From the NCBI GenBank assembly GCA_902770835.1, contig CACXUM010000045.1, forward strand, positions 1-39,777: a DNA stretch of 39,777 nucleotides. Reading direction: 5' to 3'. The position numbers and the translations under genes are program-made. Positions 33,903 through 39,777 of the stretch are shown here, one piece after another. Origin of the DNA: an uncultured Bacteroidia bacterium. GTDB taxonomy: Bacteria > Bacteroidota > Bacteroidia > Bacteroidales > F082. How positions within the stretch are numbered: the first letter of the stretch is position 1; every line of letters starts with the position of its first letter. The notes below the pieces were generated by a model. It did no database searches, had not been told where the DNA came from, and saw only the letters and a list, made by a program, of their open reading frames with translations.

Positions 33903-33936
33903 ATAGAATGAATTTTTGAGTCTTAAAATGTGGGCG

Positions 33937-33964
33937 CAAATTTAGGAAAAACATAAAAAGCAAA
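33937..33964 (-). promoter_or_regulatory. Promoter of the oxidoreductase gene
   Basis: On the minus strand TTTG (33961-33964) and TAAATTTG (33937-33944) lie 16 bp apart, 34 bp before the start codon. Confidence 0.5.
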
Positions 33965-34006
33965 CATAATTGGCGCATTTTTTAGTCAAAAAAACGAAAA
34001 TCTGCT

Positions 34007-34014
34007 TATTTTTG
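34007..34014 (+). promoter_or_regulatory. -7 element of the AAA-ATPase/nuclease gene
   Basis: TATTTTTG matches TAnnTTTG, 20 bp before ATG 34035. No clear -33 element. Confidence 0.45.
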
Positions 34015-34034
34015 CCGACAGAAAACGACACATT

Positions 34035-35582
34035 ATGAGAAAAAGGTTCAATATCACGGGCAGTTGCAATCCGGAAAGGAATTATATGGTTCAGACAGAC
34101 AAGCGCTTCAAGTCTATTGAAGAACTTATTGATTTTGGGGAGTATTTCACCATCAACCGTGCGCGGCAGTATGGGAAAACGACCACTTTAAGTATGATTT
34201 GGCGCAAATTGTCTGACCGATATTTGGTCATAAAAACCAGTTTTGAGGGTGTCGGCGATGCTCCTTTCAAAGATGAAGAGTCATTTGCAAAGATGTTTTC
34301 GGGAAGAATACTTAGGGAAATCAAACCTGCTGAAAATGAGCAGTATGCATCCGTTTGGAAAAACCCTGATATTGTGAGTTTTGACAGTTTGGGCCAAGCC
34401 ATAATCGCTTTCTGCCGAGCGTTTCCCAAACCGGTTGTACTATTGATAGACGAAGTGGACAAGAGTTCCAACAACCAGATTTTTATCGGTTTCATCGGAA
34501 TGTTGCGCGATTTGTATTTGGGAAGGGATGAAAACGGTATGAACTATACTTTCCACAGCGTAGTCCTCGCAGGCGTTTACGATGTCAAGAACCTCAAACT
34601 GAAACTTCGCTCCGATGCGGAAAGGAAATACAACTCGCCGTGGAACATCGCCGCCGATTTCAAGGTGGATATGACCTTCCATCCCGAGGAAATCGCGCAG
34701 ATGTTGGGCGATTACGAGAACGATATGCACACGGGTATGGACATCAAAGCGGTGAGCGAGGAGATTTACAAATACACTTTCGGCTATCCTTTCCTCGTGA
34801 GCAAACTCTGCAAGGTGATTGACGAGGAATTGGACCAGAACTGGACCATTGAAGGCGTGCAAGAGGCCACAAAACAGACCATTTTGGAAAAAAACACGCT
34901 GTTCACGAGCCTCACCAAAAGCCTTGAGGAATATCCCGAACTGAAGCGTTTCATCTATTCCATCTCCATCTTGGGCGACACGGTGACCTACGACATCAAC
35001 AACCCCGTGATGGATTTTGCCACAATGTTCAGCATCATCAAGTACGACGCCAACCGCAAGGTCAGGATTCACAACATCATTTTCGAGGAGGTGTTGAACA
35101 ACTATTTCATTGCCGAGCAGAGCATCGCCGATATGGGCAAACTGAGGCTGCAATATAATTATGTGAAGGATGATGTGCTGGATATGGAGATGGTTATCAG
35201 GCGTTTCGCGGATTTGATGCACGAGGAGTACCGCGAGAGCACGGTGCCTTTCCTTGAGCGCGAAGGTCGTTTGCTGTTCCTCACTTTCCTCAAGCCGGTC
35301 ATCAACGGAACGGGATTCTATTATGTTGAGCCTCAGACCCGCGACAACCGCCGAATGGATTTGGTGGTCACATACGGCAAAAAGGAGTTCATCGTTGAAT
35401 TGAAAATCTGGCACGGCGACAAATACGAGCAATCAGGCCGTGACCAACTCTCTGAATACCTTGCCGTTAAAGGATTGGAGGAAGGCTATTTGGTGACTTT
35501 CGACTTCTCGAAAAACAAAGTCGAGGCCGAACCCCATTGGATTGAACACAACGGAAAACGGCTTTTTGAAGCCATCATTTAG
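34035..35582 (+). CDS. AAA-ATPase-like protein with PD-(D/E)xK nuclease domain
   Basis: This 515-aa protein fits the AAA-ATPase_like (PF09820) plus PDDEXK_9 (PF08011) architecture found in many copies in Bacteroidota and Clostridia. The Walker A segment is RQYGKTTT (residues 44-51) and Walker B is PVVLLIDEVDKSS (133-145). A helical middle follows, and near residues 435-460 there is a nuclease-like core with RRMDLVVTYG and FIVELKIW (Asp and Glu-x-Lys). It is a different family from the 17641 ATPase, though both pair a P-loop NTPase with a PD-(D/E)xK-like end. Function is unknown; roles in defence or mobile-DNA biology have been proposed for such proteins. It has no operon partner; lysC is convergent, ending 35 bp away. 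Confidence 0.85.
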   Translation: MRKRFNITGSCNPERNYMVQTDKRFKSIEELIDFGEYFTINRARQYGKTTTLSMIWRKLSDRYLVIKTSFEGVGDAPFKDEESFAKMFSGRILREIKPAENEQYASVWKNPDIVSFDSLGQAIIAFCRAFPKPVVLLIDEVDKSSNNQIFIGFIGMLRDLYLGRDENGMNYTFHSVVLAGVYDVKNLKLKLRSDAERKYNSPWNIAADFKVDMTFHPEEIAQMLGDYENDMHTGMDIKAVSEEIYKYTFGYPFLVSKLCKVIDEELDQNWTIEGVQEATKQTILEKNTLFTSLTKSLEEYPELKRFIYSISILGDTVTYDINNPVMDFATMFSIIKYDANRKVRIHNIIFEEVLNNYFIAEQSIADMGKLRLQYNYVKDDVLDMEMVIRRFADLMHEEYRESTVPFLEREGRLLFLTFLKPVINGTGFYYVEPQTRDNRRMDLVVTYGKKEFIVELKIWHGDKYEQSGRDQLSEYLAVKGLEEGYLVTFDFSKNKVEAEPHWIEHNGKRLFEAII

Positions 35583-35591
35583 TTCAAATCA

Positions 35592-35629
35592 AACTCCTAA
35601 CTCAAAACTTCCAACTCCTAACTCAGAAC
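35592..35629. repeat. Short tandem repeat at convergent gene ends
   Basis: Two 17-base units (AACTCCTAACTCAAAAC and AACTCCTAACTCAGAAC) with a 21-bp period lie between the ATPase and aspartate kinase stops. The second runs into the last codons of lysC. No terminator hairpin is visible here. Confidence 0.7.
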
Positions 35630-36898
35630 GAATTGCATCGTGCTTCGGCTGCTTTGCTTCACCAAAATCTTCTTCCCCTTGATGAAGTCGTTTTCCAAGC
35701 CGTCTTGGTAGTGGCGGATGGTGAAAAGTTGTAGGCCGTCATTGTATTTGATGCTGAAATCGTCGTTGAGGCAAGCCATCAGTTGATTGAGTTTGCCTTT
35801 GTCGCTGTCGAAGCAGAACGAGAGCATCAAAGCCGAGGTTTGGATCATATTGGCGTGGATGTTCAGTTCTACGCAAATGGAGAAGATGGTCTTCAGGTTG
35901 TGTTCGTCCATAAAGGAGAAGTCGCGGGGTGAGATGCTGACCAACGTTTGGTTGTCCTTTATTATATAAGAAGGTATGTTCTCGTCGTCTTTGCGCCTTG
36001 TGCCATCGATAATTGTAGGTGTGTGGTCGGGGTTCAGGAACGATTGCACTTTCAGCGTTATTCCCTTGTTTTGCAGGGGCTTGATGGTCTTTGGGTGAAT
36101 GATGGTCGCGCCGTAGAAGGCCAATTCGATGGCTTCGGAGTAGGGGATATGCGGCAGTTGAACCGTGTCGGCGAAGCGTTTCGGGTCGGCGTTGAGCAGG
36201 CCGTCCACATCTTTCCAGATGGTGACTTCCTCGGCATCAAGGCAGTTGGCGAAGATGGCGGCGGTGAAGTCGGAGCCTTCGCGTCCGAGGGTGACGCTGT
36301 GCTTGCCATCGGCAGTGCCACCGATGAAACCTTGCGTCAGGCACACGATACCCCGAATATGCTCGTCGTTCAGTTTGCTGATTTTCATCCTCGTTTCGTC
36401 CCAATCGGGATTGGCGGCGCGGTAGTGGGCCTCGTCCTCGGCGATGACATATTTTCGCGTATCAAGCCAGCGCGTGGGGATGTCGCATTTGCTGAGGTAT
36501 TCGTGGATGATGCTGGTCGAAATCAGTTCGCCGTAACAAACGGTCTGGTCGTATTGGTAGTCGTAGGGTGCATCGGTCTTTTGCAGTTTCTCCCAAAGTT
36601 CGATGAAAAGCCCCGCTATGTTCTCCCCAAATTCAGGATTGGCATCCTCGCCGAAGAGGTTTTGGATAATGCCGTCGTGGTAGGCGATGACCTCGTGCAG
36701 GGCTTCCATACCGAGGTTGCCGTCGTGTTCGCGGAAGTCGGCCAAAACCTTCTCTAACATATTGGTAGTCTTGCCCATAGCCGAAACCACCAACAGAATG
36801 TCCTCGTTCTTATGCTGGCCCACAATGTCAGCCAAATTGCGCACAGCCTCGGCATCCTTCACCGACGCGCCACCGAATTTATAGATTTTTTTGATCAT
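35618..36898 (-). CDS. lysC: Aspartate kinase
   Basis: This 426-aa enzyme phosphorylates aspartate, the first step to lysine, threonine and methionine. It has the N-terminal KFGGASVKD motif, LLVVSAMGKTTN, the substrate-binding QGFIGGTADGKHSVTLGREG segment, IWKDVDGLLNADP, and a C-terminal ACT-type regulatory region. The start ATG 36898 (MIKKIYKFGG) is chosen over an upstream in-frame codon that would overlap the small gene. It lies 14 bp after a 56-codon small gene on the same strand, so the two may share a transcript. Confidence 0.93.
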   Translation of the reverse strand: MIKKIYKFGGASVKDAEAVRNLADIVGQHKNEDILLVVSAMGKTTNMLEKVLADFREHDGNLGMEALHEVIAYHDGIIQNLFGEDANPEFGENIAGLFIELWEKLQKTDAPYDYQYDQTVCYGELISTSIIHEYLSKCDIPTRWLDTRKYVIAEDEAHYRAANPDWDETRMKISKLNDEHIRGIVCLTQGFIGGTADGKHSVTLGREGSDFTAAIFANCLDAEEVTIWKDVDGLLNADPKRFADTVQLPHIPYSEAIELAFYGATIIHPKTIKPLQNKGITLKVQSFLNPDHTPTIIDGTRRKDDENIPSYIIKDNQTLVSISPRDFSFMDEHNLKTIFSICVELNIHANMIQTSALMLSFCFDSDKGKLNQLMACLNDDFSIKYNDGLQLFTIRHYQDGLENDFIKGKKILVKQSSRSTMQFVLS

Positions 36899-36912
36899 TT
36901 TACTATGGCAAC

Positions 36913-37083
36913 TTAAAGGCAAACAGCGATTTTCTTGATAATGGAATTGAACTCTTCCAGCAACTTAATGCGGTTGGCAGTTCTGGTTTCTTTGCTCATA
37001 CTATCCACTCTTTCCATTTCTTCCACGAAGGCTTCTGCATCTGCCCCTGTCAGGATGGGCGTTTCTTTAATTGGTCTTGCCAT
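36913..37083 (-). CDS. Small protein with MARPIKETP start (antitoxin-like)
   Basis: This 56-aa open frame runs from ATG 37083 to TAA 36913. It begins MARPIKETPILTGADAEAFV and is otherwise charged and helical (VEEMERVDSM, NRIKLLEEF). This N-terminal signature is, to my recollection, common on small Bacteroidota proteins next to acetyltransferase or other toxin genes, so an antitoxin-like role is plausible, but no such partner is adjacent. A TATTTTTG element (37116-37123) and an AGGAA purine tract precede it. It reads into lysC with a 14-bp gap and is divergent from the YafQ-type pair. Confidence 0.7.
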   Translation of the reverse strand: MARPIKETPILTGADAEAFVEEMERVDSMSKETRTANRIKLLEEFNSIIKKIAVCL

Positions 37084-37115
37084 AGTCTATTCCTTTTTTT
37101 AATCTTTTCCGTCTG

Positions 37116-37123
37116 CAAAAATA
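37116..37123 (-). promoter_or_regulatory. -7 element of the small MARPIKETP gene
   Basis: TATTTTTG on the minus strand, 32 bp before ATG 37083, matches TAnnTTTG. It could also drive lysC. Confidence 0.5.
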
Positions 37124-37187
37124 CTATTAATATGCCAAAAAAAGTATAAAATCTGCTCTTTTTCTCCGACCCTTATCATTTTTTTCC

Positions 37188-37195
37188 TACTTTTG
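37188..37195 (+). promoter_or_regulatory. -7 element of the toxin-antitoxin operon
   Basis: TACTTTTG on the plus strand, 32 bp before the antitoxin start, matches TAnnTTTG. A purine-rich AGGAGAGG follows at 37219-37226, an unusually Shine-Dalgarno-like site for this phylum. Confidence 0.5.
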
Positions 37196-37227
37196 CACCC
37201 AATCAATACACACAAAAAGGAGAGGAA

Positions 37228-37434
37228 ATGGCTACTTACACAGTGACTATCAACGAAAGGACAAACGCCGGAAGACAACTCTTGAATTATCTTTTGGGCT
37301 TGGGCTTGATTAAGGAAAGAGTGTCCGCAAAGAAAAAGTCCGGTTTTGAGGAGGCTGAAGAGGATATAAAGGCAGGTCGCGTATATACAGCCAGTAGTGC
37401 CGCCGATTTGTTCAATCAATTGATGAAAGACTGA
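37228..37434 (+). CDS. Antitoxin of a YafQ-type pair
   Basis: This 68-aa protein (MATYTVTINERTNAGRQLLN at the start; EEAEEDIKAGRVYTASSAAD near the end) sits directly before a YafQ-like toxin with a one-base stop/start overlap (TGATG). The order antitoxin-toxin, size and coupling are typical of type II modules. The strand-then-helix start could bind DNA for autoregulation, and the C-terminal tail would neutralise the toxin. It is not an obvious DinJ ribbon-helix-helix copy; the call rests on context and general resemblance. Confidence 0.8.
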   Translation: MATYTVTINERTNAGRQLLNYLLGLGLIKERVSAKKKSGFEEAEEDIKAGRVYTASSAADLFNQLMKD

Positions 37435-37709
37435 TGTTCACCATTAAGTACACCAAGTCTTTTGAGAAAGACTTCAAGCGTTGCAAGCAACGGGGCTATG
37501 AAATGGAAGCCTTAAACGTGGTGATGCAATTGCTTGAAAAGGATGGTGGCTTGCCTGCCAAATACAAACCACATAGACTTTCTGGAAAGTTCAACCGCCG
37601 TTGGGAATGTCACATCAAGCCTGACTGGTTGCTGGTGTGGGACAAGAACGACACCGAATTGACTTTGCTATTGATGCGTACAGGCACTCACTCCGATATT
37701 TTTGGATAA
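37434..37709 (+). CDS. yafQ: YafQ-family mRNA interferase toxin
   Basis: This 91-aa RelE/YafQ-fold toxin cleaves mRNA on the ribosome. The YafQ catalytic and core residues are all present: His47 (KPHRLSG), His60, Asp64 and Trp65 (CHIKPDWLLVWD), and His86 and Phe90 (RTGTHSDIFG). Length and end match Escherichia coli YafQ closely. ATG 37434 overlaps the antitoxin stop by one base. An intact active site suggests a functional toxin. Confidence 0.92.
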   Translation: MFTIKYTKSFEKDFKRCKQRGYEMEALNVVMQLLEKDGGLPAKYKPHRLSGKFNRRWECHIKPDWLLVWDKNDTELTLLLMRTGTHSDIFG

Positions 37710-37730
37710 ACAGAAAAATTCATACTTTTG
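37701..37730 (+). promoter_or_regulatory. Promoter upstream of the nested hairpin
   Basis: TTTG at 37701-37704 and TACTTTTG at 37723-37730 with an 18-bp spacer. It overlaps the toxin stop region and would start transcription about 60 nt before the hairpin at 37795. Confidence 0.6.
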
Positions 37731-37794
37731 CACCCATAAACAACAAAACCCACAACAAACGAAAGAATAGAAAACTAACACATAAAATATAAGC

Positions 37795-37963
37795 AAGGGC
37801 TGACGCTCTTATTCTCCTGATGGAATTCTGGTAAAATTTTGAGATGGGAATAAGTTTGCGGAAGTTCTCGCCCTTGGGCGAGGATTGTTTCCAACTTATT
37901 TATCTCAAAGGTTACCAGAGCCTCCATCAGAAATAAGCGAATCTCAAAGGACAATTCCGCCCT
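37795..37963. ncRNA. ~170-nt nested hairpin (structured leader RNA or palindromic element)
   Basis: One long stem is built of successive matched blocks, from outside in: AGGGC/GCCCT (37796/37959), CTTAT/ATAAG (37808/37933), CTGATGGA/TCCATCAG (37817/37923), TCTGGTAA/TTACCAGA (37827/37912), TTTGAGAT/ATCTCAAA (37838/37902), AATAAGTT/AACTTATT (37849/37893), GGAA/TTCC (37860/37889) and CTCGCCC/GGGCGAG (37867/37876) with a two-base loop. The blocks are separated by small internal loops. A good promoter lies just upstream and a secreted-protein gene 100 bp downstream, so the plus strand is probably transcribed as a leader or small RNA. A MITE-like repeat is the main alternative. Confidence 0.7.
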
Positions 37964-38051
37964 CTTTCGTAAGGCCAAATTTCCTCGCTTTTGATGATGA
38001 GAGTTTCAGCAGACCATGACTGGAAAACTAACTTAATTATCAATCAAAAAT

Positions 38052-38057
38052 AGGAGG
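38052..38057 (+). promoter_or_regulatory. Shine-Dalgarno site of the 38066 gene
   Basis: AGGAGG lies 8 bases before ATG 38066. Strong Shine-Dalgarno sites are rare in Bacteroidota, so this is notable and supports the chosen start. Confidence 0.6.
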
Positions 38058-38065
38058 AAACAAAA

Positions 38066-39355
38066 ATGAAAAAGCTATTGTTAATCGCAATGATCTTAAT
38101 CAGCAACTTTATGCTGACACATGCTCAAGATATCTATTTGGATATCGAAAATTACCCCAACGACACTACGCTATGTCTGGAGTTTAATCAAACAGTTTAC
38201 GTTAATGCCCAAATAGGATGTGAAGATTTTTTTTGGAGTCTTAACGGACAAATCATAGAAAACGTAACTCCATTGATCATCAACCCAGTTGCGGGCAGAA
38301 GGACCATTCAGTACTATTCTGGCCCTGACTGTGGCGACTTCTACCATTCATTTAAAATTAAGTACGTTGATGCACCTGTCGTGAATTCTTTCCATAAGAA
38401 GGTCTGGGGGCTCCCCGGTGCAATTACAACTCTACACGCCATGGGAATTGACTCAATTGGCGATTACGAGATACAATGGCAAGGTGGCCCTAATGACAAT
38501 GATTATGATGTCATTTTACCAGGTGAATATCCTGTTACAATCTCGAGTCCCTGCGGTACAACGACACGTACCTTTATCCGTTATGACAAAGTGGAAATCT
38601 ATCGCGCCACCATCGACCTTGAAACCAATCTGAACAAGGTCACTTGGCCAATCATATCCGGGCAAGACGAATACATCAGTGAAGTGAAAGCCTACCGGGA
38701 TGGCTTCCTCGTGGGCACCGTGCCCTACGAGCAAGGTTACTTCTTAGACAACATCGGCAGCGACAACGCCGCTCGAAACTACCACCTTGTGGCTGTCACT
38801 ATTGATGGAGAGGAAAGCCCTGTCAGTTTCCAGAAAGGCACCATCCACACCACCTATTATCAAGACGTGAACAACAACCTGAATATGACTTGGAACATCC
38901 CCTACATTGAGGAAGGTGCTAATGGAACGCTTACCTATTTCCAAATCTGCAAATACGACCCCAGCACGGGCGAAATCACCGTGGTTGACCAAGTCAATGC
39001 CGCCATCACCGACTACACCTGCGGCGTGAACCAGTTCGATGGAGGCTATGCTGTCATCGCTGCCGTGTTTAACGATGGCAAGGGCGTGGAAGAATTGTCT
39101 TTCTCCAACCTCACCACCGACATCCTTGGCATTGAGGAGGACTGCCCTTCGACAGGCTCAAGAGCCTTTACCGTTTATCCCAATCCAGCCAAAGACCGCG
39201 TGACCATTGAAGGTACGGGCAAGGCAACCATCACAAATGCCCTTGGGCAGACCATTCTCACGAAAGAAATCGATGGCAAGGCAACGATTGAATTGCCGCG
39301 AGGGATGTATTTCGTGAAAATGAATGGCGTGACGCGGAAGATTGTGGTGGAATAG
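38066..39355 (+). CDS. T9SS-secreted protein, function unknown
   Basis: This 429-aa protein has a signal peptide (MKKLLLIAMILISNFMLTHA). The first part resembles Ig-like or PKD-type surface modules (residues about 25-170; several Cys that could form disulfides). Fibronectin-III-like stretches follow (LNKVTWPIISGQDEYISEVK; LNMTWNIPYIEEG). A T9SS type A sorting domain ends it (FTVYPNPAKDRVTIEG, then ATITNALGQTILTKE, ending VTRKIVVE). No catalytic motif is recognised. The segment CPSTGSRAF just before the sorting domain is encoded by DNA resembling a CCTTCGACAGGCTC repeat half. It is preceded by the nested hairpin and a strong Shine-Dalgarno site. Confidence 0.8.
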   Translation: MKKLLLIAMILISNFMLTHAQDIYLDIENYPNDTTLCLEFNQTVYVNAQIGCEDFFWSLNGQIIENVTPLIINPVAGRRTIQYYSGPDCGDFYHSFKIKYVDAPVVNSFHKKVWGLPGAITTLHAMGIDSIGDYEIQWQGGPNDNDYDVILPGEYPVTISSPCGTTTRTFIRYDKVEIYRATIDLETNLNKVTWPIISGQDEYISEVKAYRDGFLVGTVPYEQGYFLDNIGSDNAARNYHLVAVTIDGEESPVSFQKGTIHTTYYQDVNNNLNMTWNIPYIEEGANGTLTYFQICKYDPSTGEITVVDQVNAAITDYTCGVNQFDGGYAVIAAVFNDGKGVEELSFSNLTTDILGIEEDCPSTGSRAFTVYPNPAKDRVTIEGTGKATITNALGQTILTKEIDGKATIELPRGMYFVKMNGVTRKIVVE

Positions 39356-39365
39356 TTTTTTTTGG

Positions 39366-39450
39366 CACGCAGAAATCGCAGAATTATGGGAAGCGCGAAG
39401 CGACGAATTTTTGTCCGATAGGCTTCTGCGGCTTCTGCGATTTCTGCGTG
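39366..39450. repeat. Extragenic palindrome with perfect 18-bp arms (CGCAGAA family)
   Basis: CACGCAGAAATCGCAGAA (39366-39383) is perfectly complementary to 39433-39450. The loop holds the block GAAGCGCGAAGCGACGA, also present at 14354-14440. It follows the stop of the last cargo gene. Confidence 0.85.
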
Positions 39451-39541
39451 AGTAATCATCGTCCGGCAGGTTCTGCGTATTCTGCGATTTCTGCGTGAGT
39501 AATCATCGTCCGGCAGGTTCTGCGTATTCTGCGATTTCTGC
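39448..39541. repeat. Two tandem copies of a 47-bp unit
   Basis: Positions 39448-39494 and 39495-39541 are identical. Each unit ends in the right arm of the preceding palindrome (TTCTGCGATTTCTGC) preceded by GTGAGTAATCATCGTCCGGC. It looks like repeated slippage or growth of one palindrome arm. Confidence 0.9.
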
Positions 39542-39551
39542 GTGAGACAAA

Positions 39552-39583
39552 TCCATCCTCGGCCTACGGGTCGGGGATTTTTT
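39552..39583 (+). terminator. Probable terminator
   Basis: A GC-rich imperfect hairpin between ATCC and GGAT followed by a T-run near 39577-39583. It could end transcription of the last cargo gene. Confidence 0.5.
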
Positions 39584-39602
39584 ATCATTGAAAACCAACA
39601 AT

Positions 39603-39665
39603 CTATCCGACAGCAAACGACAACAAACGACTGCTGTCGACTACAAACGTTTAATCAACGGCTTT
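39603..39665. repeat. 63-bp repeat, copy 2
   Basis: This is identical to 14469-14531, including the CGACAGCA/TGCTGTCG inverted repeat. In both places it lies downstream of a CGCAGAA palindrome, separated by an ATTGAAAA block. Here it is followed 14 bp later by the contig-end repeat. Confidence 0.85.
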
Positions 39666-39679
39666 GTTTTGACAAAGGT

Positions 39680-39777
39680 TCCTGACTTCGACAGCTAAGA
39701 TTTTATGTTTTTCTTATCGATTGATTATCAACCATATCCGATATGATGTGAGAATATTTGGGTGAATCGCGTCACCT
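39680..39777. repeat. Right copy of 98-bp terminal inverted repeat
   Basis: This is the exact reverse complement of positions 2-99. In this orientation it reads outward, just as the rloB end does at the other side. Confidence 0.95.

Noticed and set aside
37775-37978. 67-codon minus-strand open frame across the nested hairpin
   Set aside because: It reads straight through the palindrome, whose symmetry dictates the codons; it has no start signal. Similar hypothetical proteins may exist in databases because the repeat is shared, which is unverified.
39448-39541. Possible CRISPR array
   Set aside because: Only two 47-bp units, directly abutting with no unique spacers, and no cas genes; it is a tandem duplication of a palindrome arm.
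2-39777. Whole window as one composite transposon with 98-bp inverted ends
   Set aside because: The interior is mostly ordinary chromosomal genes (rpmB, cinA, lysC, comM), there is no transposase, and contigs often end at repeats.

Overview
The window reads as a chromosomal contig from a member of the Bacteroidota, most likely an uncultured Bacteroidales. The basis is the recurrent TAnnTTTG promoter element with an upstream TTTG/TTG, four intact secreted proteins (plus one broken one) that end in type IX secretion (T9SS) sorting domains, a GldB-like lipoprotein, a TonB-dependent receptor with a carboxypeptidase-regulatory-like domain, several small outer-membrane barrels, and many short extragenic palindromes. 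No rRNA, tRNA or CRISPR array was seen. The two contig ends carry a perfect 98-bp inverted repeat, so the contig probably stops where the assembly ran into a multi-copy sequence.

Layout. 0-2 kb: a RloA/RloB (AbiL-like) defence pair on the minus strand, its last gene running into the terminal repeat. 2.2-5.1 kb: ribosomal protein L28 and a TonB-dependent receptor. 5.2-8.0 kb: two tandem M24 Xaa-Pro aminopeptidases. 8.1-11.0 kb: two small beta-barrel proteins and an OmpA-like protein. 11.1-16.8 kb: housekeeping genes (nucleoside phosphorylase, CinA, GldB-like lipoprotein, an unrecognised small protein, YifB/ComM). 16.9-22.6 kb is a patchwork of decay and accessory DNA: a broken sialidase, an AAA ATPase with a C-terminal PD-(D/E)xK-like domain bracketed by two copies of a palindromic repeat, an EF-G gene with an internal frameshifting deletion, a 3' fragment of another ATPase, and an Abi_2-family gene. 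23.0-30.5 kb: a membrane-spanning TPR regulator followed by three T9SS cargo genes (BspA-like leucine-rich repeats, YD-like repeats, GLUG-like repeats) with strikingly similar C-terminal sorting domains. 30.6-33.9 kb: a single 1089-residue flavo-iron-sulfur oxidoreductase. 34.0-39.4 kb: a second AAA-ATPase/nuclease, aspartate kinase, a 56-residue small protein, a YafQ-type toxin-antitoxin pair, a long nested hairpin in what looks like a transcribed leader, and a fourth T9SS cargo gene.

How it fits together. The cell-surface genes (receptor, barrels, OmpA, GldB-like protein, T9SS cargo, sialidase remnant) point to a host- or polymer-associated lifestyle. Defence-like genes are scattered rather than forming one island. 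The most interesting material is repeat biology: (i) an ATPase cassette with a palindromic repeat at each edge, (ii) two copies of a composite intergenic element about 25 kb apart, (iii) short repeats and a perfect palindrome placed in the same loop of T9SS sorting domains, and (iv) a ~170-nt nested hairpin behind a good promoter. All functional names come from motif recognition by eye; no database search was possible.
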